Positions 7,689-17,463 of a DNA stretch of 54,557 nt are shown here, one piece after another (within the stretch, counting starts at the first letter, position 1; each line of letters opens with the position of its first letter). The notes under the pieces are model-generated. The model worked only from the letters and a program-made list of their open reading frames with translations. It ran no database searches and was not told where the DNA came from. Both the position numbers and the translations under genes were made by a program. The DNA comes from Muribaculaceae bacterium Isolate-110 (HZI) (GTDB lineage: Bacteria > Bacteroidota > Bacteroidia > Bacteroidales > Muribaculaceae): NCBI GenBank assembly GCA_003762875.1, contig RIBL01000021.1, positions 1-54,557 of the forward strand, in the 5' to 3' direction.

Positions 7689-10600
7689 ATGACAAGGAAA
7701 ATTTTTAGGATTGCCCTTGTGCTCGCATGCCTCGTCGGTGTCAAGACGGCTCATGCAGAGTTCAAGGACATCAGGATTGACTTGACCAATGCCGCGTATC
7801 TTACGGCGGAGGAGGGAGTCCAGAATGAAAAGCTGTCAATGGGGTTTGTTATCGCTGATGATGGCACTCCTTCAAGAGTGGCCGCCGATGACGCCGCCGC
7901 CAACATCGTGCTGAGCGGTAAATTTCATTCTGCAGAGCACGGCTGGGGCAATTTCTCCTCAACCGTAGCGGTCGAAGGTCCGGTGAAAATCTCTATGGGC
8001 ACATGTGCCTGGGGCGGAGATGTCACTGTCAAGAATGGCAGCGAGACTGTCGGCTCATTCAACACCAACACCGGCGTATGTTATCACAATGACAAGACTG
8101 CCAACATCGCATCGTTTATCTACAAGGGCGGTGCCACCACTCTCACAGTGTCGGGTGGCAGCTATACTCCCTACTTTGCCGTCGAGGCTGTTGACCCCTC
8201 CGAACTTGTCGAGGACGCTACCGTGACTTACAGTCTCGGTGAATATGCCGATGCAGGCATTGTGCCCGCTCCCGAGAAGGTCGAGATAGGCAAGACAATT
8301 ATTACCCCCCCCAATTATACTGTATATCAAGAGGGTAAGACTCTTGTGGGATGGTCGGACGGAAGCCGCACCTATGAGATTGGAGAGGTTGTCACCGTAT
8401 CCGGCGATATGACACTCACCCCCGTTTTTATCAACAACACCGTCTCTCTCGCCGACCGCACCGAGCCTGTGACCATAAAGTGGGATTTCCAGCGTCAGAA
8501 CGGTGCGCCCACAGTCGGTTTTCAGAATGTGACCGGCTTCTGGGTTGCCCAGGCCAAGATAGGCACCGAGACTATCGACGTTCAGCTCCCCTTCGACACC
8601 AACAACGGTGGCAAGATTGCCAATGCCAACTGGAATGACTGGGCTCAGATGAACGAAGGCACCACTTTCACCGTGCCTTCATGCAACGGAGCCGTAATCT
8701 CGCTCGAGTCATATAACGAAACAGAGTCGACCGTCGACGGTCAGCCCATGACAGTCAACGGCGGCAATGCATCGTTTACATGTGCCGGCAAGGCCGAGAG
8801 CGTGCCTCTCGTCATAAGCAAGGCCGGTTCCTACTATCGTTACATCCAGGTAGTGCTTCCCGTGGTCAAGTCATCGGCCGGAGCCACTTTTGACAACACC
8901 GAGGCTTCGGTGGTGTGGGCATTCAACAGCTCCGACTATGAGAAAGAGGTGATCGCCACACCCGACAACGGATTTGCCGTGAAGGCTTTCGATATGGGAG
9001 TATGTGCCTACAAGGGGCTTGCTTCTACAACAATGTGTCCCGACATCACATTTGTACGCATTAACTCTACCAAGGGTGAGTCGGATGTCGTGACATGGAG
9101 CCTCAAACCCGCCAAGGGCCTCGTGTTTACCCCGACAAGCATAAGTTTCTATATCGCACGCAATGGGACCGACGGTGTCGAGAATGCAGTCAGTGTTACG
9201 GGTGCTGTGCCCCAAGGTCAATCGGTGACATTCAGCACAATTACACCCCATCGAAACAATAAGACCCAGAGTGCCGACAAGTTTGGTGCCTCAGCGTCGT
9301 ATACAACCAAATATGAATATACTCTTACTGCCGCACAGCAGGAGGCTCTGACATCGGGCGAAGGATTCAATCTTGTGCTCAATAACGGATATGGCACGAC
9401 TAAGGACTGTATGTATTCCGACGTGCGAATCAACGGTATACTCAACGGCACGACCCAGGAGGTGACAATGTATCCTTTCTCGGCTTCGGCTGATATTGCC
9501 GCTGCCGGAAATGTGACCGTTTATCCCAAAGCTGACGAATACGAGGCCGGAACAGCCGTGAAACTCACCGCCGAGAAAAACTTCGGCTATGCGTTTGTCA
9601 ACTGGACCGATGCCGCCGGCAAGGTTGTTTCGGCCGAGCCGAGCTTCAGCTACACTATAGACGCAGCCGCCGAACTGACCGCCAACTTCAAGGCCATCAA
9701 CATTTACGAGCTGGCCTACACCGTGTCGGGCGGAGCCAATGACTATCAGGTGCAGCTCTCTCCCGCACCCGTAGCAGTCGACGGCCGCAACATGTATGAA
9801 GAGGGCACAACCGTAACCCTCACCGCAGTAAGCAACCCCATTGTCAAGTTTACCAACTGGGCCGACGGTCAGAGCGCGAGCGAAATCACCGTGACCATGG
9901 ACAGCGACCACACCGACATCGTGGCCAACTATGACGCTGTCGACTATATAGTGGGCTGGGACTTCATGCAGTCGGGCAACAACGGCCGTGCAGCCGACTT
10001 TGCCGCCGCCGAGAATGACGCCGTGGCTCTCGTGTTGCGCAACGCGGACGGAGACATCCAGGGTTGGCTCGACAAGAGCGAGTTTGGCGCAGGAGGCTTT
10101 GAGGGCCGTCCAGCCGCCGTCAACTGGCGCACGACAGGTCTTGGCGACTATTACTGGCAGACTATGGTCAACGCCGAGGCGTTTACCGATATCCGACTGA
10201 TTACAGCCATGACTTACAACTACAATGCCTACACCAAGCAGAATGTGGAATACTCGCTCGACGGCGAGAACTGGAAGCCGCTCGGCACAATCACCATCGA
10301 GGGTGCCAAGAAGTGGACCGATGCCACATTCTCCTTCCCCGCCGAAGCCAACAATCAGAAGGCTCTCTACATCCGCTGGATTGCCGACAAGTCCTCGAAG
10401 GTCGATGGCACAGAATCCGACAAGGACGGTATAGCTCTCGGTGCGAGCTACATCGTGGGCACCGCCAAACTCATTGACGACGGCACTGCTCCCGTACTCG
10501 TGTCGCAGGTTCCCGCCGAAGGCTCCGAGACAGCTTCGATCAACGGCAAGATTGTACTTACCTTTGACGAGAAGGTCAAGGTGAAAGAGGGTGTCACCGC

Positions 10601-12182
10601 ATCGCTCGGTGATCTTAGCCTCACCCCCACGGTGACCGGCAAGACAGTGATGTTTGAGTACAAAAACCTCACCTATGCCACAGCCTACAAGTTCTCGCTT
10701 GCAGCCGGCAGCGTGATGGACCTCACCGACAACGCCATAGACAAGGCTATCACCATCAGCTTCACCACCAAGACCCGTCCCGTTGTGGCCAAGGGCGGCT
10801 ATGACGCCGAGGTGTCGAATGTCGACGAGCTTCTTGCAGCCATCGAGGCAGCCGGCAAGCGCGATGACAAGACCAAGCGTTTCCGCATCTTCCTCCACGA
10901 CGGCAACTACAAGCTCCCTGCAAGCACCACAGCCACCAAGACCGGCAGTGACGGCAAGTCATATCCCGACCCCACCACTTACATCACTACCCCCAATCTC
11001 TCGTTTATCGGCGAGAGCCGTGACGGTGTCGTGATAACCAACACCGTGCCCGGCGTTGAGGGCAACAACGGCTTTGGCGCAGCCAACGTGCTCGAGGGCA
11101 TCGGCAAGGGTGATGTCATACAGCTCTCCAAGACCGCTACCGGCACCTACATGCAGCATCTCACCATCAAGAGTGCCATGGGTGACTCTCGCGGCCGTGA
11201 CATCGAGCTTAACGACCAGTCCGACAAGACCATCTGCAAGGATGTATGTCTCTGGGGCTATCAGGATACCTATGTGTCCAACAACGAAAACTCCCGCTTC
11301 TACTTCGAGGGCGGCGTACTGCGCGGTCGCACCGACTTCCTCTGCGGCAAGGGTGACGTCTATTACAACGGCGTTATCCTCCAGATGTGTGCCGACGGCG
11401 GTTATATCGCAGTGCCCTCCAAGCCCAAGCAGTATGGCTACATCTTCAAGGATTGCGAGATTGTAGGCGAGAAGTCGGGCATCGACGGCAAGTATACCCT
11501 CGGACGTCCCTGGGGCAGCGGCACACCTATAGCACTCTTCATCGACACCAAGATGACCGTCAAGCCTTCGGCTGCGGGATGGAACGAGATGTCGGGCGGA
11601 TGGCCCGCACGCTTCGCCGAGTATAACTCGACCACAGCCTCAGGCACAGTCATCGACCTCAAGGACCGCAAGAAGATTTTTGCCGATACACACGCCAACA
11701 ACCCCATGCTCACCAAGGAAGAGGCCGATTTCCACTCCTACTCACGTGTGATGGGCGGCGACGATGACTGGGATCCCGCTTCGATTGCCGAACAGGCTCC
11801 CGCACCCTCCAATGTCACCATCGACGGCAACACTCTCTCTTGGGATGACAATGACTACGTGCTCTGCTGGGCCGTATGCAAGAACGGCAAGGTGATTGGT
11901 TTCACCACCGAGCCTTCCTACACCGTTGAGCCTGAGGTCGGAGCCCGCACCGCTGCTGTCTATTCAGTGCGTGCCTCCAACGAGATGGGCGGTCTCGGCG
12001 AGGCTGTCGAGGCAAGCTCTCAGACTGCTATCGACAACATCTATAGCGATGCAGAGGTAGTGTCAACCGTATATTACAACCTCCAGGGCATGCGTGTGGC
12101 TCCCAACACCCCCGGCGTGCTCGTCAAGGTCGACACTCTTGCTTCGGGCGAGACCGTCACCACAAAGGTCATCGTGAAGTAA
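7689..12182 (+). CDS. Large modular secreted pectin methylesterase (CE8)
   Basis: A 1497-residue secreted protein: signal peptide, then a Listeria-Bacteroides-type repeat near residues 190-250 (G-W-S-D-G), beta-rich regions, two InlB-type repeats near 600-755, a region that may bind carbohydrate near 755-920, and an SbsA/Big_5-like Ig domain near 930-1020. A right-handed beta-helix pectinesterase domain follows at about 1030-1375. It shows the family signatures G-Y-Q-D-T-Y with acid/base D1193, D-F-L-C-G with nucleophile D1216, and L-G-R-P-W-G with R1273 and W1275. The C-terminus (Y-Y-N-L-Q-G-M-R-V...K-V-I-V-K) looks like the short sorting-type tails of Bacteroidales surface proteins. The expected reaction is demethylation of homogalacturonan. 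Usual CE8 enzymes are about 300-400 residues, so most of this protein is accessory. Confidence 0.9.
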   Translation: MTRKIFRIALVLACLVGVKTAHAEFKDIRIDLTNAAYLTAEEGVQNEKLSMGFVIADDGTPSRVAADDAAANIVLSGKFHSAEHGWGNFSSTVAVEGPVKISMGTCAWGGDVTVKNGSETVGSFNTNTGVCYHNDKTANIASFIYKGGATTLTVSGGSYTPYFAVEAVDPSELVEDATVTYSLGEYADAGIVPAPEKVEIGKTIITPPNYTVYQEGKTLVGWSDGSRTYEIGEVVTVSGDMTLTPVFINNTVSLADRTEPVTIKWDFQRQNGAPTVGFQNVTGFWVAQAKIGTETIDVQLPFDTNNGGKIANANWNDWAQMNEGTTFTVPSCNGAVISLESYNETESTVDGQPMTVNGGNASFTCAGKAESVPLVISKAGSYYRYIQVVLPVVKSSAGATFDNTEASVVWAFNSSDYEKEVIATPDNGFAVKAFDMGVCAYKGLASTTMCPDITFVRINSTKGESDVVTWSLKPAKGLVFTPTSISFYIARNGTDGVENAVSVTGAVPQGQSVTFSTITPHRNNKTQSADKFGASASYTTKYEYTLTAAQQEALTSGEGFNLVLNNGYGTTKDCMYSDVRINGILNGTTQEVTMYPFSASADIAAAGNVTVYPKADEYEAGTAVKLTAEKNFGYAFVNWTDAAGKVVSAEPSFSYTIDAAAELTANFKAINIYELAYTVSGGANDYQVQLSPAPVAVDGRNMYEEGTTVTLTAVSNPIVKFTNWADGQSASEITVTMDSDHTDIVANYDAVDYIVGWDFMQSGNNGRAADFAAAENDAVALVLRNADGDIQGWLDKSEFGAGGFEGRPAAVNWRTTGLGDYYWQTMVNAEAFTDIRLITAMTYNYNAYTKQNVEYSLDGENWKPLGTITIEGAKKWTDATFSFPAEANNQKALYIRWIADKSSKVDGTESDKDGIALGASYIVGTAKLIDDGTAPVLVSQVPAEGSETASINGKIVLTFDEKVKVKEGVTASLGDLSLTPTVTGKTVMFEYKNLTYATAYKFSLAAGSVMDLTDNAIDKAITISFTTKTRPVVAKGGYDAEVSNVDELLAAIEAAGKRDDKTKRFRIFLHDGNYKLPASTTATKTGSDGKSYPDPTTYITTPNLSFIGESRDGVVITNTVPGVEGNNGFGAANVLEGIGKGDVIQLSKTATGTYMQHLTIKSAMGDSRGRDIELNDQSDKTICKDVCLWGYQDTYVSNNENSRFYFEGGVLRGRTDFLCGKGDVYYNGVILQMCADGGYIAVPSKPKQYGYIFKDCEIVGEKSGIDGKYTLGRPWGSGTPIALFIDTKMTVKPSAAGWNEMSGGWPARFAEYNSTTASGTVIDLKDRKKIFADTHANNPMLTKEEADFHSYSRVMGGDDDWDPASIAEQAPAPSNVTIDGNTLSWDDNDYVLCWAVCKNGKVIGFTTEPSYTVEPEVGARTAAVYSVRASNEMGGLGEAVEASSQTAIDNIYSDAEVVSTVYYNLQGMRVAPNTPGVLVKVDTLASGETVTTKVIVK

Positions 12183-12210
12183 CGCGACTGCGATACTGAT
12201 AATTGAAAAA

Positions 12211-12255
12211 GTCAGCCTGCATCGGGCCTCTCTCCGATACAGGCTGACCTTTTTT
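12211..12255 (+). terminator. Terminator of the pectin methylesterase gene
   Basis: GTCAGCCTG-c-ATCGG pairs with CCGAT-a-CAGGCTGAC around a 9-nt loop and runs into a T-tract, 28 nt after the stop codon. Confidence 0.8.
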
Positions 12256-12298
12256 CGGCCCGGGACGAATTATGACTCGCCCCTCCATATAAAAAAAA

Positions 12299-12341
12299 GC
12301 TGACAGGGATGCGTCAGTCGACACATCCCTGTCAGTTTTTC
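12299..12341. terminator. Second terminator-like hairpin
   Basis: CTGACAGGGATG and CATCCCTGTCAG are perfectly complementary, flanked by an A-run on the left and a T-run on the right, so it can act in either direction between the convergent esterase and asparaginase genes. Confidence 0.7.
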
Positions 12342-12403
12342 TACTGATGTCGTTTAGAGGGTACTTAGAGGGTGTTATTAAACAACCTCTTAATAACTCA
12401 CTC

Positions 12404-12514
12404 TTATTGTCCGGGTGCCCAGTCAGAGGTAAAATCCTGTGCGGGAGCGGCTGATGTTTCGTTAGCTGCTATGGTAGACTCATAGCTGAAGAAATCATAA
12501 ATTAAACTTTCCAT
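12404..12514 (-). CDS. Candidate 36-residue acidic peptide, unrecognised
   Basis: An ATG at 12514 opens a 36-codon frame encoding a peptide beginning M-E-S-L-I-Y-D-F-F-S-Y-E and ending D-W-A-P-G-Q. It is acidic and has an aromatic N-terminal third. I do not recognise it. No promoter with the usual boxes is visible upstream, but the frame does not shadow another gene and two direct copies of CTTGAAAAAGTA lie 15-45 nt upstream. It could equally be chance. Confidence 0.25.
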   Translation of the reverse strand: MESLIYDFFSYESTIAANETSAAPAQDFTSDWAPGQ

Positions 12515-12766
12515 GTAGGTTCTGTCTTGAAAAAGTAAAAAATAAGGCTTGAAAAAGTAGTTTTTAGGTTTGGTAGAGGGCCTGGTGTCAGGCGGGAACA
12601 TGGCACTAAAAATGTGAATACGGTATTATTAAAACAACCGTTGGGATGGAATGGTTCAACAAAAAGAATGTGATTTTGGTGTTAAAATATGTAAAAAGTT
12701 AATACAAAGCTTTCGGTAATGTCAGGTAAAGCGTATGATGAGGGGAGGAGAGGAGAGAGGCAGAGG

Positions 12767-13792
12767 CTACAGCGTCACTTCTCCGCAGAGATTGACGCCA
12801 AAGCGGGTAGCGACGGCCGAGGGGGTAAGTCCGAGACCGAAGAGATACATCAGTTTGGTTATTGCGGCTTCCGAAGTCATGTCGTGGCCCGAGATGACAC
12901 CACAGTTGGCCAGTCGGTCGCCCGATACGTAACGGCGCGCGTGCACACCGCCGTTGACACATTGTGTGACATTGACTATCACCACTCCGCTCGCCACGCA
13001 ATTTTTGATTTCCTCGAGAAACCATGCCGAAGTCGGAGCGTTGCCTGCGCCATAGGTGCGCAACACTATACCTTTGATGCCCGGTGTGTTGAGCACATGG
13101 TGCAGAGTGTGGCGTGTCATGCCGGGATGGAGGTCGACCGTCATCACGTTGGGGTCCATGGTGGTGGTGACGTGAAGCGGGCGTCGCTCGTTGGGGCGTC
13201 GGAGAGCCTTCTCCTCAAAGTGTATGCCGAGTCCTATCCGAGCCAGTTCGGGATAATTGTTGCTCTTGAAGGCGTTGAAGTTGTCGGCACTCATTTTGGT
13301 GGAGCGGTTGCCGCGCCACAGATAGTTTTCAAAGAGTATGGCCACTTCCTGCACCATCGGGTCACCGTTAAAGTTGGTGGCGGCGGCTATCTGGAGCGCG
13401 GTGATGAGGTTTTCCTCACCGTCGGTGCGCACCTCTCCGATGGGCAGTTGTGAACCGGTGATGATGACGGGCTTGTCAAGATGAGCCAGCATGAACGAAA
13501 GGGCCGAAGCCGTGTAGGCCATGGTGTCGGTGCCGTGGAGCACTACAAATCCGTCATAGCTGTCATAGTTTTCCTCAATGGCCAGGGCTATCTCGCGCCA
13601 GCCTTCGGGCCCCATGTCGCACGAGTCGATGGGGGTAAACTGGATGTTGTCGATATGATAGTCGAGCATCTTGACTTTTGGCACATTGTCCATAAGATGG
13701 GTGAAGTCAAACGGCTCGAGAGCCTTGGTCTCAGGATTCTCGATCATGCCGATGGTGCCGCCGGTATAGATGATAAGGATGCGAGGAGCCAT
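12767..13792 (-). CDS. ansA: L-asparaginase, type I (cytoplasmic)
   Basis: A 341-residue asparaginase that hydrolyses L-asparagine to aspartate and ammonia. Both active-site signatures are present: Y-T-G-G-T-I-G at 9-15 with nucleophile T13, and H-G-T-D-T-M starting at H86 with T88-D89. There is no signal peptide, which with the length points to the cytoplasmic type I enzyme. It lies 97 nt downstream of metG, separated by a palindromic TAATTAG repeat, and has no clear promoter of its own, so it may be read through from metG. Confidence 0.93.
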   Translation of the reverse strand: MAPRILIIYTGGTIGMIENPETKALEPFDFTHLMDNVPKVKMLDYHIDNIQFTPIDSCDMGPEGWREIALAIEENYDSYDGFVVLHGTDTMAYTASALSFMLAHLDKPVIITGSQLPIGEVRTDGEENLITALQIAAATNFNGDPMVQEVAILFENYLWRGNRSTKMSADNFNAFKSNNYPELARIGLGIHFEEKALRRPNERRPLHVTTTMDPNVMTVDLHPGMTRHTLHHVLNTPGIKGIVLRTYGAGNAPTSAWFLEEIKNCVASGVVIVNVTQCVNGGVHARRYVSGDRLANCGVISGHDMTSEAAITKLMYLFGLGLTPSAVATRFGVNLCGEVTL

Positions 13793-13799
13793 CTCGGAA

Positions 13800-13878
13800 A
13801 TTAATTAGTAATTAGTAATTAACAATTAGTAATTAACAATTGAGCAATTACTAATTACTAATTGCTAATTACTAATTA
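13800..13878. repeat. Palindromic TAATTAG/CAATTAG repeat array
   Basis: About 80 nt of nearly pure A/T with repeated TAATTAG and AACAATTAG units. The left half and the right half are inverted copies meeting at TTGAGCAA, so the array can fold into a long hairpin. It fills the gap between metG and ansA. A shorter copy occurs at 43022-43048. Confidence 0.7.
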
Positions 13879-13889
13879 TATAGAGGGTT

Positions 13890-15932
13890 TTATCCGATTT
13901 TCGCGCCGGGAGCGGTGGGTGCCGAGGGCGAGATGAGTACGAGCGAGCCGTCCTTGTCGACAGCCGAGAGTATCATGCCCTGTGACTCTATGCCCTTGAG
14001 CTTGCGGGGCGGAAGGTTGGCGATGAAGCACACCTGACGGCCCACGAGGTCTTCGGGGTTGTAATACTTGGCTATACCCGACACGATGGTGCGTTTCTCC
14101 ATGCCGTCGTCGATGAGGAAGCGGAGCAACTTGTCGGCCTTGGGTACCTTTGTGCATTCGAGCACTGTGCCCACGCGGAGGTCGCTGCGGCAGAAGGTGT
14201 CAAAGTCCACATCCTCGGCCTGGGGTTCGGGACGCCATGCTGCGGCCTCGTTGGCCTTTTTGGTGTCAAGCAGTTTCTGCACCTGAGCCTGGATAGTAGC
14301 GTCCTCGACTTTCTCGAAGAGCAGTTCGGGCTGACCGATTTCCTTACCGTCGGCGACGAGGTCGGAGCCACCGAGTTTATCCCAGCTCATGCTGTCGAGA
14401 CCGAGCATCTTGGCGAGCTTGGCCGAAGTGAAGGGGATAAACGGCTCGAAGGCGATGGCTATGTTGCCACAGATCTGGAGCGCGATGTTGAGGATGGTGG
14501 CGGTGCGTGACATGTCGGTCTTGGCCACTCGCCACGGCTCGGTCTCCTGGAGGTAACGGTTGCCCACACGGGCTATCTCCATGGCCTGCTTGAGAGCTTC
14601 ACGGAAGTGGAATGTCTCGATGGCTTCGGTTTCGGCTGCTACGGCGGCCTTGATGTCGGACAAGGCCTGACGGTCGGCGTCGGTGAGCTCGCCGGCCACG
14701 GGGGTCATGCCGCCGAAATATTTATGGGTGAGCACGACGGCGCGGTTGACGAAGTTGCCGAGGATGGCCACCAGTTCGTTGTTGTTGCGCGCCTGGAAGT
14801 CGGCCCAGGTGAAATCGTTGTCTTTGGTCTCAGGAGCGTTGGCTGTGAGCACATAGCGCAGCACATCCTGCTTGCCGGGCATATCCTTGAGATATTCGTG
14901 AAGCCACACGGCCCAGTTGCGCGAGGTCGAGATTTTGTCGCCCTCGAGGTTGAGAAACTCGTTGGCGGGCACATTGTCGGGCAACTGGAAGTTGTCGCCA
15001 TAGGCCATGAGCATGGCGGGGAACACTATGCAGTGAAACACGATGTTGTCCTTGCCGATGAAGTTGATGATGCGTGTCTCGGGGTCTTTCCACCATGTCT
15101 CCCATGAGTCGGGCAGCAGCTCCTTGGTGTTGGAGATATAGCCGATGGGGGCGTCAAACCATACGTAGAGCACTTTGCCTTCGGCTCCTTCCACGGGCAC
15201 GGGCACACCCCAGTTGAGGTCGCGGCTCACGGCGCGTGGCTGCAGACCTCCGTCGAGCCATGATTTGCACTGGCCATATACGTTGGTCTTCCACTCCTTG
15301 TGGCCGTCGATGATCCATGAGCGGAGCTTTTCTTCCCATTTGTCGAGGGGCAGATACCAGTGTGTGGTCTCGCGCATCTTGACAGGCTCGCCTGTCAGTG
15401 ACGAGCAGGGATTGATGAGGTCGGTGACGTTGAGCGACGAGCCGCATGCCTCGCACTGGTCGCCATAGGCGTGCTCGTTGCCGCATTTGGGGCAGGTGCC
15501 CACCACGTAACGGTCGGCCAGAAACTCGCCGCCTTTCTCGTCATAGGGCTGGAGGGCGGTCTGGACGGTAAACTCGCCTTTGTCATAGAGGCGGCGGAAA
15601 AATTCGGAGGCTGTCTGATGGTGAAGCTCCGAGGTGGTGCGGGAATAGATGTCAAACGACACTCCGAGCTCGCCGAGCGAATCCTTGATGATGGCGTGGT
15701 AGCGGTCGACAATCTCCTGGGGTGTCACTCCCTCCTTGCGGGCTCGCAGGGTGATGGGCACTCCGTGCTCGTCGCTGCCGCCCACCATCACTACGTCCTC
15801 GCCACGGAGGCGGAGAAAACGTGCGTAAATGTCGGCCGGAACATACACGCCGGCAAGGTGGCCGATGTGCACGGGACCGTTGGCATAGGGGAGAGCGGTG
15901 GTGATAAGTGTGCGCTTGAATTTCTTTTCCAT
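13890..15932 (-). CDS. metG: Methionyl-tRNA synthetase
   Basis: A 680-residue class I aminoacyl-tRNA synthetase. Near the N-terminus [11 protein letters not shown] carries the HIGH motif (H22-H25). A zinc knuckle with C-P-K-C and C-E-A-C follows near 145-165, the K-I-S-T-S form of the KMSKS loop lies near 334, and a C-terminal tRNA-binding (EMAP/Trbp111-like) domain covers about 575-680. This is the long dimeric form typical of Bacteroidota. It has a strong promoter just upstream whose TTTG box lies inside a dispersed repeat. Confidence 0.97.
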   Translation of the reverse strand: MEKKFKRTLITTALPYANGPVHIGHLAGVYVPADIYARFLRLRGEDVVMVGGSDEHGVPITLRARKEGVTPQEIVDRYHAIIKDSLGELGVSFDIYSRTTSELHHQTASEFFRRLYDKGEFTVQTALQPYDEKGGEFLADRYVVGTCPKCGNEHAYGDQCEACGSSLNVTDLINPCSSLTGEPVKMRETTHWYLPLDKWEEKLRSWIIDGHKEWKTNVYGQCKSWLDGGLQPRAVSRDLNWGVPVPVEGAEGKVLYVWFDAPIGYISNTKELLPDSWETWWKDPETRIINFIGKDNIVFHCIVFPAMLMAYGDNFQLPDNVPANEFLNLEGDKISTSRNWAVWLHEYLKDMPGKQDVLRYVLTANAPETKDNDFTWADFQARNNNELVAILGNFVNRAVVLTHKYFGGMTPVAGELTDADRQALSDIKAAVAAETEAIETFHFREALKQAMEIARVGNRYLQETEPWRVAKTDMSRTATILNIALQICGNIAIAFEPFIPFTSAKLAKMLGLDSMSWDKLGGSDLVADGKEIGQPELLFEKVEDATIQAQVQKLLDTKKANEAAAWRPEPQAEDVDFDTFCRSDLRVGTVLECTKVPKADKLLRFLIDDGMEKRTIVSGIAKYYNPEDLVGRQVCFIANLPPRKLKGIESQGMILSAVDKDGSLVLISPSAPTAPGAKIG

Positions 15933-15954
15933 TACTTTATGTTTATTAATGTCG

Positions 15955-15986
15955 CAAAATTAGCAAAAAGTTTCAGGAGATACAAA
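15955..15986 (-). promoter_or_regulatory. Promoter of metG
   Basis: On the minus strand TTTG (15983-15986), exactly 20 nt, and TAATTTTG (15955-15962) give a perfect Bacteroidota promoter. The leader is about 15 nt. The TTTG box belongs to the ACAAAAG-type repeat at 15977-16015. Confidence 0.75.
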
Positions 15987-16015
15987 AGTTTCATAAGCTC
16001 AAAAGAAACAAAAGT
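15977..16015 (-). repeat. ACAAAAG-type dispersed repeat, copy B
   Basis: Reads GAGATACAAAAG...AAGCTCAAAAGAAACAAAAGT on the plus strand. It is nearly identical to the reverse complement of the copy at 32868-32912 and shares its right half with the copies near 27773 and 52661. Confidence 0.75.
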
Positions 16016-16137
16016 CTCAAATTAAACCTAATAATCTGAAACAGATGAATAAAAACTGAAATTTTCACACCCACGCGACATTATCGCACCCCTCAGCCAT
16101 TACGGAGCAATAATCCGACAGCCCGGCATCCGTTCGC

Positions 16138-17379
16138 TCAGACGAGCGTAAGGCGCGAGAGGGCGGTGAGACGTGAGGCGGCTTCGCGCAGGTCGTCGGG
16201 CGTGAGCGAGCGTATGTGCTCCAGGTGTACGGCCGAGGGGATGACACTCCCTCTCAGCAGTGTGGAGCGGGCCATGTTGAGGGCGCGTTGCTCGGAGTTG
16301 GTCGACGCGAGTGTGAGTTGTCCTATATATTGGCGGCGCGCGTCATCGAGCTGTCTTTGGCTCATGGTGTCGGAGGCTTGTCGGCCGATGATGTCGGAGA
16401 CAAGGCGTCGGCATCGCTCCACGTCTCCGGTGTCGCAGCCGTAATATATGGTGAAGAGGCCGGTGTCGGTCATGAGGGCTGTCGACGCCTCGACCGTATA
16501 GACCAGGCCGCGCCGTTCGCGCAAGGCCACGTTGAGCAGCGAGTTCATGCCCGGACCACCGAGCATATTGGAGAGCAGGGCCGTAGCATACCGGTCGGAC
16601 GAATACATATCGTGAATGCGTGTCCCGAGGATTGTATGGGCCTGATGGGTGCCGATTTCGCGCACGGTGTCAAATCGTCCCGCCGGAGCCAATGCCTCTC
16701 CGGAGCCAGTCTCCGATGCGGGCGGCATGTCGGCGATGCGGTGGTGAAAACACCGTTCGGCCAGACGTATCACCCTGTCGGGCTTCTCGGGGCCGGAGTA
16801 GAAAAACACCATGTTGTCCGGGCGGTAGTAATCGCGCAGATAACGGCGACACACGTCGGAGGTGAGCCGGTCGATGCTCTCGCGGCTGCCAAGGATAGGG
16901 TGGGCCAGAGGGGTACCCTCAAAGACAAGTTCGTCGAAGTCATCAAATATCCCCTCGGCCGGAATGTCGAGATATGAGTCTATCTCATCGGCCACCACTT
17001 GTCGCTCGCGGTCGATTTCGGCGGTGGGAAACTGTGAGTTCTCCACCAGGTCGGCCACCAGATCGATGGCCCGCTCCACATATCCGGCGGGATAGGTGGT
17101 GTAGACCACAGTCTCCTCCTTGGTTGTATAGGCGTTGAGCTCTCCGCCTACGCGCTCCATGCGGTTGAGTATGTGCCAGGCGCGACGGCGCAGGGTGCCT
17201 TTGAATATGGTGTGTTCCACAAAATGCGCCAGCCCGTAATGACATGGCGATTCGTCGCGGCTGCCGGCCTTGACGGCCACACCGCAATGTTCGGCCACGC
17301 TCCCCGGACGGTGGTGCATCACCACTTTCAGTCCGCCCGACAGGGTGGCGTAATGATATTGCTGCTCGTTGATGTCCAT
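16138..17379 (-). CDS. M16-family zinc metallopeptidase
   Basis: A 413-residue peptidase with the inverted zinc motif H52-F-V-E55-H56 in the N-terminal half and a downstream A-D-E-I glutamate near 131 that completes the site. The C-terminal half is the related M16_C fold. Size and motifs match the processing-peptidase-like bacterial M16B group. No signal peptide is visible, so it probably acts in the cytoplasm. It precedes metG on the same strand with a 205-nt gap and its own promoter. Its substrate is unknown. Confidence 0.92.
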   Translation of the reverse strand: MDINEQQYHYATLSGGLKVVMHHRPGSVAEHCGVAVKAGSRDESPCHYGLAHFVEHTIFKGTLRRRAWHILNRMERVGGELNAYTTKEETVVYTTYPAGYVERAIDLVADLVENSQFPTAEIDRERQVVADEIDSYLDIPAEGIFDDFDELVFEGTPLAHPILGSRESIDRLTSDVCRRYLRDYYRPDNMVFFYSGPEKPDRVIRLAERCFHHRIADMPPASETGSGEALAPAGRFDTVREIGTHQAHTILGTRIHDMYSSDRYATALLSNMLGGPGMNSLLNVALRERRGLVYTVEASTALMTDTGLFTIYYGCDTGDVERCRRLVSDIIGRQASDTMSQRQLDDARRQYIGQLTLASTNSEQRALNMARSTLLRGSVIPSAVHLEHIRSLTPDDLREAASRLTALSRLTLV

Positions 17380-17386
17380 GAGGCCA

Positions 17387-17418
17387 CAAAATTAAGACAT
17401 TTCGCGCTCATGGACAAT
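17387..17418 (-). promoter_or_regulatory. Promoter of the M16 peptidase gene
   Basis: On the minus strand ATTG (17415-17418), 20 nt, and TAATTTTG (17387-17394). The -7 box is only 7 nt before the start codon at 17379, so the mRNA would be almost leaderless. Confidence 0.5.
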
Positions 17419-17455
17419 ATAGAGTTTAAAGTTTGGAGTTTAAAGTTTACTCCGT
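17418..17455. repeat. AGTTTAAAG spacer repeat
   Basis: Two to three degenerate copies of GAGTTTAAAGTTT lie between the M16 and PL11 genes. Similar strings occur at 2906-2933, 3128-3178 (inverted), 25318-25350 and 41572-41602, always between genes. Confidence 0.6.
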
Positions 17456-17463
17456 TCAACCTT

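Larger units (their letters stand above)
12183..12766. other. Intergenic stretch between convergent esterase and asparaginase genes
   Basis: Contains the two hairpins at 12211-12255 and 12299-12341 and the candidate small ORF at 12404-12514. The remainder (12515-12766) is AT-rich with nothing else that I can support. Longer frames across 12699-13025 only shadow the asparaginase gene. Confidence 0.6.

Noticed and set aside
9291-10898. 535-codon minus-strand frame inside the pectin methylesterase gene
   Set aside because: An antisense shadow of a strongly supported gene; high-GC third positions keep several antisense frames open here.
13793-13889. CRISPR array
   Set aside because: The TAATTAG units are short, overlapping and lack unique spacers; it is simple-sequence palindromic DNA.
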